From positions 1 to 55,422 of the forward strand of contig JASBUO010000008.1 of assembly GCA_030147855.1 (NCBI GenBank): a DNA stretch of 55,422 nucleotides, written 5' to 3'. The notes below the pieces were generated by a model that was given only the letters and a program-made list of their open reading frames with translations, was not told where the DNA came from and ran no database searches. Below, one piece after another: positions 37,053 through 45,698 of the stretch (positions are counted from its first letter, which is position 1; the number at the start of each line of letters is the position of its first letter). Both the position numbers and the translations under genes were made by a program. Source of the DNA: Gammaproteobacteria bacterium. GTDB taxonomy: Bacteria > Pseudomonadota > Gammaproteobacteria > Legionellales > Legionellaceae.

Positions 37053-38183
37053 ATGTCCGCAAAGTTTGATGTTATTGTTGTGGGGGCTGGTCCCTCTGGA
37101 ACGAGTTGTGCTTATAATCTCAAACGTTTTAATCCGAGCTTAAATATTTTATTAATTGATAAAGCAACTTTTCCTCGTTATAAGCCTTGTGGCGGCGGCA
37201 TTTCTCCTGATGTGTTTAATTATTTTGACTTTGATTTGAGTGAAGTGATTGATCATCACGAAAAAACTTCAGATATGGTTTTTAAAGGTCGTCGTATTAG
37301 ATCTGAAGCGGGCGAAGTATTGATGGTGCGCCGAGAAGTGTTCGATCATTTTTTATTAAAAAAGTGCATTGAAAAAGGGGTTGAGACACATTTAGGCCAT
37401 AAAGTTTTGGCAGTAGAAACAGATAAAACAAGCGTGCTGGTTAAAACTGCCGAACAAAAATTTTCAGGCAAGGTGGTTGTTTTAGCCGAAGGTGGACGCG
37501 GTCAACTGGCAAAAAAGCTTGGCATTGCTGCTAAAAACACCATTGTTGCAGGCTTGGAGTATGAGCATTATACAGATACTGTTACTGATCATTTAGAAAT
37601 TAACCTTGATCAAGGTGACACTTTTTATGCGTGGAATTTTCCTAAGTCAAATGGGTTGTCTTTGGGGGTTGGTGCATCTGTTAAGGGACGTACAAAAAAA
37701 GGGATCCCATTGCCAGCGGAGTTGAAGAAATATGTCAAGCAGTTTCAAGTTGAAAAGCTAGCTAAACAGCATTTGCATGGTCATCCAATTGAATTATACA
37801 GCGGCCGACAACAGTTAGTGCATAATAGAGTTGTCTTAATAGGTGAAATTGCCGGTTGTGTCGATCCACTGACAGCAGAAGGGATTCGTCCTGCCATAAA
37901 AAGTGGCTATTTGGCTGCCAAAGTGTTGGATGATGTTATGGAAAGTGGGCAAATACGGCATCTAAAACAGTATAACAAGGCGTTTCATGAGGCAATTGGT
38001 AAAGATTTTCGTTATGCACGTTTTTTGAGTTATTGCATTCAAAAAAATCGAGCATTTTTCTTGGCGCGACTTCACTCTGAGCGAGCTGTGGCTGCATTTA
38101 TGCGTGTATTTAGTGGGCATGCAAACTATCGTGACTATATTTCAAAGAAACGTATATTAAGACTTTTAAAAGGGATATTTTGA
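37053..38183 (+). CDS. geranylgeranyl reductase-family FAD-dependent oxidoreductase
   Basis: A 376-residue flavoprotein. FAD-binding motif GAGPSG is at residues 11-16 (DVIVVGAGPSGTSCAYNL), then PRYKPCGGGIS and the second FAD contact VVLIGEIAGCVDPLTAEGIRPAI. These match the geranylgeranyl reductase family, which reduces double bonds of isoprenoid chains; the bacterial members outside phototrophs have unproven substrates. The usual GD in the second motif is GE here. It stands alone, followed by the convergent tRNA-Ser gene. Confidence 0.82.
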   Translation: MSAKFDVIVVGAGPSGTSCAYNLKRFNPSLNILLIDKATFPRYKPCGGGISPDVFNYFDFDLSEVIDHHEKTSDMVFKGRRIRSEAGEVLMVRREVFDHFLLKKCIEKGVETHLGHKVLAVETDKTSVLVKTAEQKFSGKVVVLAEGGRGQLAKKLGIAAKNTIVAGLEYEHYTDTVTDHLEINLDQGDTFYAWNFPKSNGLSLGVGASVKGRTKKGIPLPAELKKYVKQFQVEKLAKQHLHGHPIELYSGRQQLVHNRVVLIGEIAGCVDPLTAEGIRPAIKSGYLAAKVLDDVMESGQIRHLKQYNKAFHEAIGKDFRYARFLSYCIQKNRAFFLARLHSERAVAAFMRVFSGHANYRDYISKKRILRLLKGIF

Positions 38184-38192
38184 TGTGATGTA

Positions 38193-38282
38193 TGGCGGAG
38201 AGAGAGGGATTCGAACCCTCGATACGGGTTAGCGTATACACACTTTCCAGGCGTGCGCCTTCAACCACTCGGCCACCTCTCC
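38193..38282 (-). tRNA. tRNA-Ser (anticodon GGA)
   Basis: A 90-base minus-strand tRNA with a long variable arm, as expected for serine. The acceptor GGAGAGG pairs with TCTCTCC (one wobble), the T arm is GAGGG-TTCGAAT-CCCTC, and CCA is encoded. The anticodon stem CACGC/GTGTG encloses CTGGAAA, giving anticodon GGA. It lies 10 bases after the reductase gene. Confidence 0.95.
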
Positions 38283-38440
38283 GAATCCGTGAAGACTACA
38301 GGACATCTTGTAAAAAATCAATGTTAGTGCTAGTACAGCATGTACTCAGATTTTAGTTGATGACAGATCCTGGTCAAATTACATTCCTCTAAAAAAAGCT
38401 ATACTTTGACTAAGTATTTATATACAGGAGGATTTGATAG

Positions 38441-38908
38441 ATGTTTTTAAACAAACAATTGGCTATCATAGCTGTTTTGGGAATGCTTTTATTGAGTCAG
38501 CAAGCACAGGCCTTCCCTTGTTTTATCACTATGGTCAAGGGAGAATGTTGGAAAGATTATACAGTAACTGTCGATGTGTTAGATGCTGAAAATGATAAGA
38601 TTTTAATGACACTGATTATTCCAAACGGCCGCTCATGGACAAGACAGTCTTTTGAGGCGCACACGAAACAACGATTTATGTTACGGGCGCGTTTTAGTCC
38701 CGCATTTTGGAAGACAGAAGAAGGGCGTGAATATTATGCTAAAAGGTACTGGTCGCTTCCAGAAGTAGTTGAAGGTGAAACCATTGCATGGAATGTAGGT
38801 GCATGCTTCCCTGAAAATTTTTCAGGTGTGCCAACACCACCTCATGCAGGATCTAACTGTGCGTGTGACAAGCGTGAAATTCCACAGGTAAATCAGGGAG
38901 ATTTATAA
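38441..38908 (+). CDS. periplasmic cysteine-containing protein, unknown function
   Basis: A 155-residue exported protein. The signal peptide (LAIIAVLGMLLLSQQAQA) is cleaved before FPCFITM. The mature part has several cysteines (PCFITMVKGECW near the start; GACF and NCACDK near the end) and a beta-rich middle. CFITMxKxxCWxxYxVxVxVxD is shared by uncharacterised Legionella-type periplasmic proteins as far as I recall, but no function is known. A good ribosome site (AGGAGG) precedes the ATG. Confidence 0.7.
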   Translation: MFLNKQLAIIAVLGMLLLSQQAQAFPCFITMVKGECWKDYTVTVDVLDAENDKILMTLIIPNGRSWTRQSFEAHTKQRFMLRARFSPAFWKTEEGREYYAKRYWSLPEVVEGETIAWNVGACFPENFSGVPTPPHAGSNCACDKREIPQVNQGDL

Positions 38909-38984
38909 ACCAGAATCAATTCTTATACAGGAAGTTTTTCGTTTGTATTTCTGTGGGAGAAAGGGCACTAAAATCTGGCATGAG

Positions 38985-39024
38985 CCTAGGGCCTTATATG
39001 GACTCGATCATATAAGGCCCTAGG
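38985..39024. repeat. perfect 15-bp inverted repeat
   Basis: CCTAGGGCCTTATAT at 38985-38999 and ATATAAGGCCCTAGG at 39010-39024 enclose a 10-base loop. It lies between two convergent genes and would be a very stable hairpin in either transcript. No T-run follows. It may be a bidirectional terminator or a dispersed palindrome. Confidence 0.6.
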
Positions 39025-39126
39025 TCAGGGACAATTTAAAAAAATTAAACTTATTTTTACAACTTAGTGTCGCAGCCCAACTGGAGTCTGCGGCTTATGA
39101 GTAAATTTTCTCTAGTGGAACTTTTG

Positions 39127-40080
39127 TCAAGATTCATGATGTGGCTTAGATGGATTTTTGCTGGATGTCTGCAATCCATCACGTTGTTTAGAACGGTAAC
39201 CATCAATATCTTCTGTTTGATCATGGAACAATATTGTTTGCGTCGGAAATGGCATATCAATATTAGCCTTATCTAGCGCCAGTTTGACATTTTTCAGAAC
39301 TTTACTAAATGTTAAGTTAGTATCAAAGCGCTTTGAAGGTGACCACCAGCGCGCTGTTAAACCAATATAGCTTTCAGATAAGCTCGTGACAATAACATCA
39401 GGAGTTGGTTCTACAGCTACACCATCAGTATTTTTTATTGTCTCTATAATAATATCAATAGCTTCATCAATATCATCTTCATATCCAATTCCAATAGTGT
39501 ACTCAGAGCGAATAGACTCTTCAGCTGTATTAACCGTTATAGGATTTGTATAGATTTCTCCATTTGGAATAATAATTTGTGTGCCGGAATATGTTCTGAT
39601 GTATGTTGCCCTGGTCTCTACATTAGTAACAGTGCCTTCAAAATTCTTATATACTATTTGATCCCCAAGTTTAAAGGGCTCTTTAATGAGAATTAAAATA
39701 CCAGCTAAAAAGTTCTGCAAAATATCTTTGAATGCAAAACCAATTGCGACCCCCCCAATTCCAAGAGCACTAATGACTTTCCCTGCAGTGATACTCGGTA
39801 AAATGGTAGCTAGTGTAACCAGGAGGCCCAAAAAAAGAACAATCCACTGTATGACACGTCCTAAAACAATTCCTAAATTATCTTTATTACGAACTTTAAC
39901 AATTCTTCTTACCACTCTGCGAAAAAGGGAGGCAATAAGGATAAAAACAGTAAAAATAGCAATCCCAATTATAACCGCAGGTAACTGTTGTACGAAGCTA
40001 TCAAACACACTATTTAGACGTTCCCAAATAGTGTGCAAATCTACACCTTTCAGATCTTCTTCCATATCACCATTCAGCAT
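39127..40080 (-). CDS. MscS-family small-conductance mechanosensitive channel
   Basis: A 317-residue membrane protein. Three N-terminal helices include VVIGIAIFTVFILIASLF, and the pore helix region is GKVISALGIGGVAIGFAFKDILQNFLAGILI, a nearly canonical MscS TM3. The beta domain follows with DQIVYKNFEGTVTNVETRATYIRTYSGTQIIIPNGEI. It opens under membrane tension to release solutes in osmotic downshock. It is the last of four small stress genes on the minus strand, together with DUF1328, CsbD and BON genes. Confidence 0.93.
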   Translation of the reverse strand: MLNGDMEEDLKGVDLHTIWERLNSVFDSFVQQLPAVIIGIAIFTVFILIASLFRRVVRRIVKVRNKDNLGIVLGRVIQWIVLFLGLLVTLATILPSITAGKVISALGIGGVAIGFAFKDILQNFLAGILILIKEPFKLGDQIVYKNFEGTVTNVETRATYIRTYSGTQIIIPNGEIYTNPITVNTAEESIRSEYTIGIGYEDDIDEAIDIIIETIKNTDGVAVEPTPDVIVTSLSESYIGLTARWWSPSKRFDTNLTFSKVLKNVKLALDKANIDMPFPTQTILFHDQTEDIDGYRSKQRDGLQTSSKNPSKPHHES

Positions 40081-40113
40081 ATTCTAGATCTCACTTTTGT
40101 GTTTCAAGTTACA

Positions 40114-40281
40114 CTATAAAGGTGGCTTTCTTCGGCCAAGAACCAGAAAAATAACAAACAATACTAAAAAAACAAAAAAGAGTATTTTTGCTATGCCCAT
40201 TGCCGCGCCTGCAAGTCCACCAAAGCCTAGAACTGCTGCAACCAAAGCAATAATTAAAAATGTAATTGCCCATCCTAACAT
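40114..40281 (-). CDS. DUF1328 (YtjA-type) small membrane protein
   Basis: A 55-residue protein, [20 protein letters not shown] and on, with two membrane helices and the glycine-rich turn [17 protein letters not shown], ending LGRRKPPL. This is the DUF1328 signature. GGAGG lies seven bases before the ATG. Function is unknown; members are often found near CsbD and osmotic-stress genes, as here. It lies between the MscS gene (34 bases) and the CsbD gene. Confidence 0.88.
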   Translation of the reverse strand: MLGWAITFLIIALVAAVLGFGGLAGAAMGIAKILFFVFLVLFVIFLVLGRRKPPL

Positions 40282-40625
40282 GCTTCGCCTCCTTGTGTTT
40301 TATATAAATAGATACCACTTGATTGTGGATTGTTGTAACAAACACATACCTATTTATACGTTTAAACATTAAGTCAAAAAATATTAAAAATCAAGAATGC
40401 GGATAATAACTTAATGTCAAACACTATCCGCCACCGAAAACAAAGTATGTATTACATCAGCAATTCCCGATATAAATAAGCAACATTCCCCACAGCACTT
40501 GAGAAGCTTTAGGTTAAAAATTATTTTGCAATCTTTTACCTACGTTCTGTGGATAATCCGCAGAACGCTGCCATTTTTTCACCAGAAATTGCTGATATTA
40601 CATCTTATTTCAACAGTCTCTAGTA
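40282..40625. other. 344-base gap without a gene; contains two palindromes
   Basis: No credible coding region. ATCAGCAATT near 40456 is repeated in inverted form (AATTGCTGAT) near 40587, about 120 bases away. Between them lies the palindrome at 40544-40566. The gap probably holds the end of the CsbD transcript and a promoter for the DUF1328-MscS pair. Confidence 0.4.
40544..40566. repeat. 23-bp palindrome GTTCTGtGGATaATCCgCAGAAC
   Basis: Arms GTTCTG and CAGAAC with an inner GGAT/ATCC, almost perfect dyad symmetry around one base. The very short loop favours a protein-binding site over a hairpin terminator. Confidence 0.4.
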
Positions 40626-40811
40626 TTATAAATTATCTAAATACCTTTCAGCTTCTTCCTTGGTATAACCGTACTTACTTTGTAATTTTCCAACCAGAAT
40701 TTGGCGGTTTCCTTCAATTTCGTCAAGATCATCATCAGTCAATTTGCCCCACTGTTGTCTCAATTTACCTTTGAGTATTTCCCAATTTCCTTCAAGAATG
40801 TCCTTGTTCAT
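40626..40811 (-). CDS. CsbD-family stress protein
   Basis: A 61-residue hydrophilic protein, NKDILEGNWEILKGKLRQQWGKLTDDDLDEIEG..., ending YGYTKEEAERYLDNL. The W-x-LKGK-x-KxxWGKLTDDD pattern defines the CsbD family of general-stress proteins, whose molecular role is unclear. The ATG at 40811 has GGAGG upstream, which decides against the ATG four codons earlier. It is downstream of the BON gene on the same strand. Confidence 0.9.
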   Translation of the reverse strand: MNKDILEGNWEILKGKLRQQWGKLTDDDLDEIEGNRQILVGKLQSKYGYTKEEAERYLDNL

Positions 40812-40888
40812 AATTTCCTCCAAATTTACAATGTTAATTTAAATAAAATTTAATGAGAACTCACATTATCAAACCTAATAAGTTTTGA

Positions 40889-41479
40889 TTATTGCTGTTC
40901 ATCATCTATTTCTAACACTTTAATTGTATCTTTCACTTCTTTTACGTCATCTACACTTTTTACAACATTTAAAACAGAAAGTTTATCTTTTTCTGTTTTA
41001 ACAGTACCCGACAAATAAACAACGCCATTTTTTGTTTCAACGCTAATGCTCCAAGAAGGAATATCTTTATCAAACAGATCGTGCTTTATTAATGAGCCTT
41101 TTATTTTTGCTGTAATATATGTATCTTTTAATGGCTGCTGGCTATTTTTTACTGTTAGCTTATCAGCATCGATATTTTTAATAATTTTTGAAGATTCAAC
41201 TTTGGTAACTACTTCTTCATATATAACATTCGAAGGTAGTTCACCAATGAGATAAACAGTGTTATCTTTAACCATTACTGTGACATCCTTATTATAAATG
41301 CCCAGCTCTTTCATTGCTGCTGCTTTTAGCTCAGCTTCTGCGACTGCTGATTTGGTGCTCTGCTTCATTTGTTGCATTGAAGTAGATTCATTGTTTAGAT
41401 TATCTCCTGCAAAAGTATTAAAGCTTAATAATGCACAAGATGTAACAATAGTTAAAACACTTGATACTTTCCTATTCAT
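40889..41479 (-). CDS. periplasmic protein with two BON domains
   Basis: A 196-residue exported protein. The signal peptide (SSVLTIVTSCALLSFNTFAG) is followed by two BON domains: around 55-115 (KDVTVMVKDNTVYLIGELPSN) and 125-190 (SISVETKNGVVYLSGTVKTEKD). BON domains bind membranes; the architecture is that of OsmY, which supports periplasmic homeostasis in osmotic stress. GGGG precedes the ATG. It heads a minus-strand group of stress genes. Confidence 0.9.
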   Translation of the reverse strand: MNRKVSSVLTIVTSCALLSFNTFAGDNLNNESTSMQQMKQSTKSAVAEAELKAAAMKELGIYNKDVTVMVKDNTVYLIGELPSNVIYEEVVTKVESSKIIKNIDADKLTVKNSQQPLKDTYITAKIKGSLIKHDLFDKDIPSWSISVETKNGVVYLSGTVKTEKDKLSVLNVVKSVDDVKEVKDTIKVLEIDDEQQ

Positions 41480-41513
41480 GAGTAACCCCTTTTAAGTTAA
41501 TGCTTACCAGCTC

Positions 41514-41541
41514 AGTGTAGACCGTGGGATAAAAAGATCAA
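41514..41541 (-). promoter_or_regulatory. candidate promoter of the BON gene
   Basis: On the minus strand TTGATC (41541-41536) and TACACT (41519-41514) are 16 bases apart and about 35 bases before the ATG. TACACT is also acceptable to the stationary-phase sigma factor, which would suit an OsmY-type gene. Confidence 0.35.
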
Positions 41542-41692
41542 ATCAACAAGTAATTTTGTCTCAGAAAAATAGACAGTCCACCAAGCGAAGCTTTTAACTT
41601 TAAATGATACGGGTGATAATGAAGAATAGCATTGAAAAGGTGTTTGACTGTAGTAAATTTCAATGTATACAAATATGTTTTTTAGCATAATC

Positions 41693-41708
41693 GCGAGTTA
41701 AAACTCGC
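41693..41708. repeat. 16-bp palindrome GCGAGTT-aa-AACTCGC
   Basis: Perfect 7-bp arms, 76 bases after the end of rsmB on the minus strand. No T-run directly follows. It could end the def-fmt-rsmB transcript. Confidence 0.35.
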
Positions 41709-41783
41709 TCTCCGTCGTGTTTGTTCATGCTGCAAATAAGGCCATGAAGTTGTAATCATACTCGCTTATGGTGATGCGGGGAG

Positions 41784-43064
41784 TTATTGCTTTAGTAATA
41801 CACTATAAAAAAAGCCATCCATACCATCTTCACCGGGAAAAATTTGTGTGCCGTGCCCGGTAGCATGGCCAAAGGGCTGGACTTTTGATGACACGACACA
41901 GTTAGCATGTGCCATATTAAACGCTGCAATTTGTGCTTCATTCTCTTCTGGCAAAATACTACAGGTCGCATATATTAATATACCACCTGGCGCGAGAAGC
42001 GGCCATAACGCTTCAAGTATGCGTTTTTGAGTTTTGGTAATTTCAGTAATGTCTTTAGGGGTTCTGAGTAACTTAATGTCTGGGTGGCGACGAATGACTC
42101 CAGTTGCAGAGCACGGAGCATCTAATAAAATTCTATCGAATAAAGTGCCATCCCACCAACTACTTGGGTTTTCTGCATCACTTGCAAGACAGGTTGCGTG
42201 TAGACTAAGGCGCGTTAAATTCTCTTTAATTTTTAGAATACGTTTTGCGTCAATATCGAGTGCAACCAGGGTATTTAATTGTGGCTCAGCTTCTAGAATA
42301 TGGCATGTTTTACCACCTGGGGCGGCACATGCATCGAGTACACGCAGATTGGGTTTTAGCATGAGAAGTTGGGCTGCAATTTGTGCGGCACCATCTTGTA
42401 CTGATACGCTACCGGCCGCAAAACTTGGAAGAGTGCCTACATCAACTGGTTTTTCAAGAGTTAGGCCATGTGTTGTATGTTTAAGCGGCGTTGCTTGAAT
42501 GTTGGAAGTACTTAAGATTTTAATATAGTCGTCTCGCGTTTCTTTTTGTTGATTAACGCGCAAGCTCATTGGTGGGTGCTCGTTATTTGCCCGAACGATA
42601 CTTTCCCAGTTATCAGGCCATGCGTTTTGAATGGTTTTCAATAGCCATTTTGGATGTGCGTAGCAGTAATTGTTATTTTTTAAAAGGGCTGCATGAATAG
42701 CGTATTTTTCACGACAATAGCGTCTTAAAATAGCATTAACAAGGCTTTTAGCCCAGGCAAGCCTTGGTGAGTTAAGGAGGGTGACGGTTTCGTTGAGTAC
42801 GGCATACTCAGGCAGGTTGAGTGCATCGAGTTGATAAAGCCCTAATAACAATACAAGTTGTACTTTGGTTTTTTTAACGGGTTTTTTTAGCAGATAATCT
42901 GCGATGGCCGTCAGCTTGAAGTAATACCGACAGACCCCGAAGCACAGGGCTTTTGAAAAGGGGGTAAGCGTTGTTTTCAGGTGAGAGAGAGACTGCTTCT
43001 CGTCTACAACCTCAAGCAATGCTTGAAGTGCGAGCGCACGCTCGGTTGGTTTTTTTGTACTCAT
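41784..43064 (-). CDS. rsmB: 16S rRNA (cytosine-967-C5)-methyltransferase RsmB
   Basis: A 426-residue enzyme. An N-terminal NusB-like RNA-binding domain (residues 1-135, ERALALQALLEVV, LNETVTLL) is followed by a SAM methyltransferase domain with VLDACAAPGGKTCHILE, DAPCSATGVIRRHPDIK and YATCSILPEENE. The two cysteines are the catalytic pair of the family. It methylates 16S rRNA during ribosome assembly. It overlaps fmt by 4 bases (ATGA) and is the last gene of def-fmt-rsmB. Confidence 0.95.
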   Translation of the reverse strand: MSTKKPTERALALQALLEVVDEKQSLSHLKTTLTPFSKALCFGVCRYYFKLTAIADYLLKKPVKKTKVQLVLLLGLYQLDALNLPEYAVLNETVTLLNSPRLAWAKSLVNAILRRYCREKYAIHAALLKNNNYCYAHPKWLLKTIQNAWPDNWESIVRANNEHPPMSLRVNQQKETRDDYIKILSTSNIQATPLKHTTHGLTLEKPVDVGTLPSFAAGSVSVQDGAAQIAAQLLMLKPNLRVLDACAAPGGKTCHILEAEPQLNTLVALDIDAKRILKIKENLTRLSLHATCLASDAENPSSWWDGTLFDRILLDAPCSATGVIRRHPDIKLLRTPKDITEITKTQKRILEALWPLLAPGGILIYATCSILPEENEAQIAAFNMAHANCVVSSKVQPFGHATGHGTQIFPGEDGMDGFFYSVLLKQ

Positions 43065-44008
43065 TTTAAAATAAGGCTCGGATAAAGCGTTTTTTTGTTA
43101 GCATTGAGCCAATCGGCAACTGATAATACTTTTCCGCCTGCAAATTGAAGGGTATGAATGTGTAAATAGCCATTTCCAGTTGCAACACATACACCTTCGG
43201 GGCTGATGTCTGTAATATAGCCTGGTGGCTCAGCTGCATGTGTATTTACAGCAGAAGCTGTGTGTATTCTGAGGATTTCTTCACCAGCCTCTGTGCGTGC
43301 AATAGGCCATGGATTAAAGGCATGAATTTGGCGCACAATCGCATTGGCAGGTTTTTTCCAATCAATTATGGCATCTTGTTTAGTAATTTTGGGCGCGTAA
43401 CTTGCCTGTTGGTTATCTTGTGGCGTTGGAGAGGAGGCTGTGCCATTTGCCAATGTATTTAATGTTTCAATGAGTGGGCCTGTCGCAAGTTGTGCGAGTG
43501 TATCGTGCAATGTAGCTGCTGTGGTTGTTTCTGAAATGGGGCATGTAATGGTTTTAAAAACTGGGCCTGTATCCATACCTGCATCCATTTTCATGATACT
43601 TACACCTGTCGTAGTATTTCCATTTAAGATGCTGTACTGAATAGGGGCTGCTCCTCGCCAATGAGGAAGTAGCGATGCATGTACGTTAATGCAGCCTAAG
43701 CGCGGAATTTGAAGGACCTCAGGAGGCAAAATAAGACCATAAGCAATCACCACTAAAATATCAGGATTGAGCGTTCGCAGGGTATCTTGGGCTGAAAGGT
43801 CTCTGAGTGTGCTTGGTTGGTAGACTGGTACATTATGTGCTTTTGCCCATATTTTAGCAGCTGAGGCCTGCACGGCACGGCCTCGCCCTTTAGGCCTATC
43901 GGGCTGTGTATAGAGGGCTATTAAATTGTGGCTTGAGGCGGCAATTATATCAAGAGATGGGCAGGTAAACTCAGGCGTTCCTGCAAATACAATATTTAAA
44001 GCGGTCAT
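43061..44008 (-). CDS. fmt: methionyl-tRNA formyltransferase
   Basis: A 315-residue enzyme that formylates initiator Met-tRNA. The formyl-transfer domain shows IVFAGTPEF at the start, NVHASLLPHWRGAAPIQYSIL with the catalytic Asn/His region, and GVSIMKMDAGMDTGPV. The C-terminal tRNA-binding domain contains IRQIHAFNPWPIA. It lies 6 bases after def, whose enzyme later removes the formyl group. Confidence 0.96.
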   Translation of the reverse strand: MTALNIVFAGTPEFTCPSLDIIAASSHNLIALYTQPDRPKGRGRAVQASAAKIWAKAHNVPVYQPSTLRDLSAQDTLRTLNPDILVVIAYGLILPPEVLQIPRLGCINVHASLLPHWRGAAPIQYSILNGNTTTGVSIMKMDAGMDTGPVFKTITCPISETTTAATLHDTLAQLATGPLIETLNTLANGTASSPTPQDNQQASYAPKITKQDAIIDWKKPANAIVRQIHAFNPWPIARTEAGEEILRIHTASAVNTHAAEPPGYITDISPEGVCVATGNGYLHIHTLQFAGGKVLSVADWLNANKKTLYPSLILK

Positions 44009-44014
44009 GTAAGA

Positions 44015-44521
44015 TTAACCTGTCTGTTGGCGTTTGAATTTATCGAGTTTTTTCTTGGCCAGATTACGCTTAATAGGCGACAGGTAGTCGATAAATAACT
44101 TTCCATTTAAATGATCAATTTCATGTTGAAAACAATGGCCGAGTAAGCCATCAGCAGTCATCTCAAAGGGTGTACCGGTTCGGTCTTGTGCTTTGATACT
44201 GACAGTTTCAAAACGCATGACGCTATCATAAGCACCTGGTACAGAGAGGCAGCCCTCTTGACGTTTTATTTTACCTTCTACATGTGTGATTTCAGGGTTA
44301 ACAAGGACATACTGTTCGCTTTTGTCACCTAATACATCAATAACAGTGAGCTGAAGGTTAACACCAATTTGAGGTGCTGCAAGCCCAATACCTTTGGTGT
44401 GGTACATGGTTTCAAACATATCGTCGATGAGTGTATGAAGTTCGGCATCGAAGGTTTCGATACGTTTGTTTTTTTGTCTGAGTCGCGCGTCAGGCAGGTA
44501 AATTACTTTGTGTAAAGCCAT
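44015..44521 (-). CDS. def: peptide deformylase
   Basis: A 168-residue metalloenzyme that removes the N-formyl group from new proteins. All three motifs are present: GIGLAAPQIG, EGCLSVPG with the metal-binding cysteine, and QHEIDHLNGKLFID with HExxH. The front (ALHKVIYLPDARLR) matches the family. It is the first gene of def-fmt-rsmB and divergent from dprA. No strong ribosome site is seen before the ATG. Confidence 0.96.
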   Translation of the reverse strand: MALHKVIYLPDARLRQKNKRIETFDAELHTLIDDMFETMYHTKGIGLAAPQIGVNLQLTVIDVLGDKSEQYVLVNPEITHVEGKIKRQEGCLSVPGAYDSVMRFETVSIKAQDRTGTPFEMTADGLLGHCFQHEIDHLNGKLFIDYLSPIKRNLAKKKLDKFKRQQTG

Positions 44522-44624
44522 AAGTTATTGGGGTAGCCAGTCATGAGAGCCTTATTATATAATATCCGCTTGCTTCAAGGCAATGAAGCGATGTTTTATA
44601 TGAACATGGATGGAGCCAACCTTT

Positions 44625-45698
44625 ATGGATAAAAAACATGCCTTGCTGTTACTGAATCGCCTCTCGTATGTTGGTCCGCAGACCATTCGAAAATTATGCT
44701 CGCTTTGGCCTGAGCCTTCAGAAATATTTCAACAATCACGTACTGCGTTAATACAAGCAGGTTTTTCTGAGCGGGTGGTACAGCAGATTGTCTCAGCACG
44801 CCCAGATGCTATTTTTCCGGATTTACGCTGGGCTGAAGTGGCGCATCATACATTACTGACTTGGGCGGATGATCATTACCCAGATGCTTTAAAAGAAATT
44901 ATGAATGCGCCTCCTGTCTTATATGCCAGTGGTTCACTCGATGCTTTACACGGTGTAAAACTCTCTATTATTGGTTCACGCGAGCCCTCTGTAACAGGTA
45001 GTGAAGCGGCCTTTCAGTTTGCATATGAACTGGGTGCACATGCCATTACTATTGTCAGTGGGCTTGCGAGAGGTATTGATAAACAGGCGCATTTAGGATG
45101 TCTTTCTGGAAAAGGAAAAACAATTGCAATATTAGGTGCAGGAATCGATTGCATTTATCCGCGACAACATGCAAGATTAGCAGAAGAGATTCAAAAAGAA
45201 GGATTGCTTGTAAGCGAGTTCCCCCTGGGAACAGCACCATTGGCTGGACATTTTCCACGCAGAAATCGTATAATAAGCGGTCTATCGCTGGCAACGCTCG
45301 TTATCGAGGCATCTCTTAAGAGTGGCTCATTGATTACTGCGCACTTAGCTTTGGAGCAAAATAGGGGTGTGATGGCTTTGCCGGGTTCGATTAATAACTC
45401 GCAGGCAAAAGGGTGTCACATGTTGTTGCAACAAGGTGCGGCATTGGTCACATCGCCGCGGGAGGTGTTAGAAGAGTTGTGTGTTGAGCGAAGGTTTAGA
45501 GGTTCTGGTAAAGAACTTGATTCTTCTATGGGTGGAACAGGTTCCTTAACAGCGTATATCAGTTTTGATGTAACCACAGTTGATACGATTGTGGCTCGAA
45601 GCAGTTTGCCAGTTAAGGATGTAATTACTGATCTAGCAGAATTAGAACTCCAAGGACACATTCAAGCGGTTCCTGGAGGTTACATAAGGTGTATATAG
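44625..45698 (+). CDS. dprA: DNA-processing protein DprA/Smf
   Basis: A 357-residue protein. A SAM-like N-terminal part is followed by the Rossmann-like core with IIGSREPSVTGSEAAFQFA, SGLARGIDKQAHLGCLSGKGKTIAILGAGID and SEFPLGTAPLAGHFPRRNRIISGLS. The C-terminal winged helix comes next. DprA protects incoming single-stranded DNA and loads RecA in natural transformation. The ATG at 44625 was chosen because GGAG lies nine bases upstream; an ATG at 44610 would add five residues. smg follows directly. Confidence 0.94.
   Translation: MDKKHALLLLNRLSYVGPQTIRKLCSLWPEPSEIFQQSRTALIQAGFSERVVQQIVSARPDAIFPDLRWAEVAHHTLLTWADDHYPDALKEIMNAPPVLYASGSLDALHGVKLSIIGSREPSVTGSEAAFQFAYELGAHAITIVSGLARGIDKQAHLGCLSGKGKTIAILGAGIDCIYPRQHARLAEEIQKEGLLVSEFPLGTAPLAGHFPRRNRIISGLSLATLVIEASLKSGSLITAHLALEQNRGVMALPGSINNSQAKGCHMLLQQGAALVTSPREVLEELCVERRFRGSGKELDSSMGGTGSLTAYISFDVTTVDTIVARSSLPVKDVITDLAELELQGHIQAVPGGYIRCI

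Larger units (their letters stand above)
41480..41783. other. 304-base gap without a gene
   Basis: No coding region is seen. It contains the candidate promoter of the BON gene (41514-41541) and a palindrome (41693-41708) near the end of rsmB. The rest is AT-rich without recognisable structure. Confidence 0.4.

Noticed and set aside
40109-40369. 86-codon minus-strand frame over the DUF1328 region
   Set aside because: The DUF1328 protein in another frame has a ribosome site and a family signature; the longer frame has neither.
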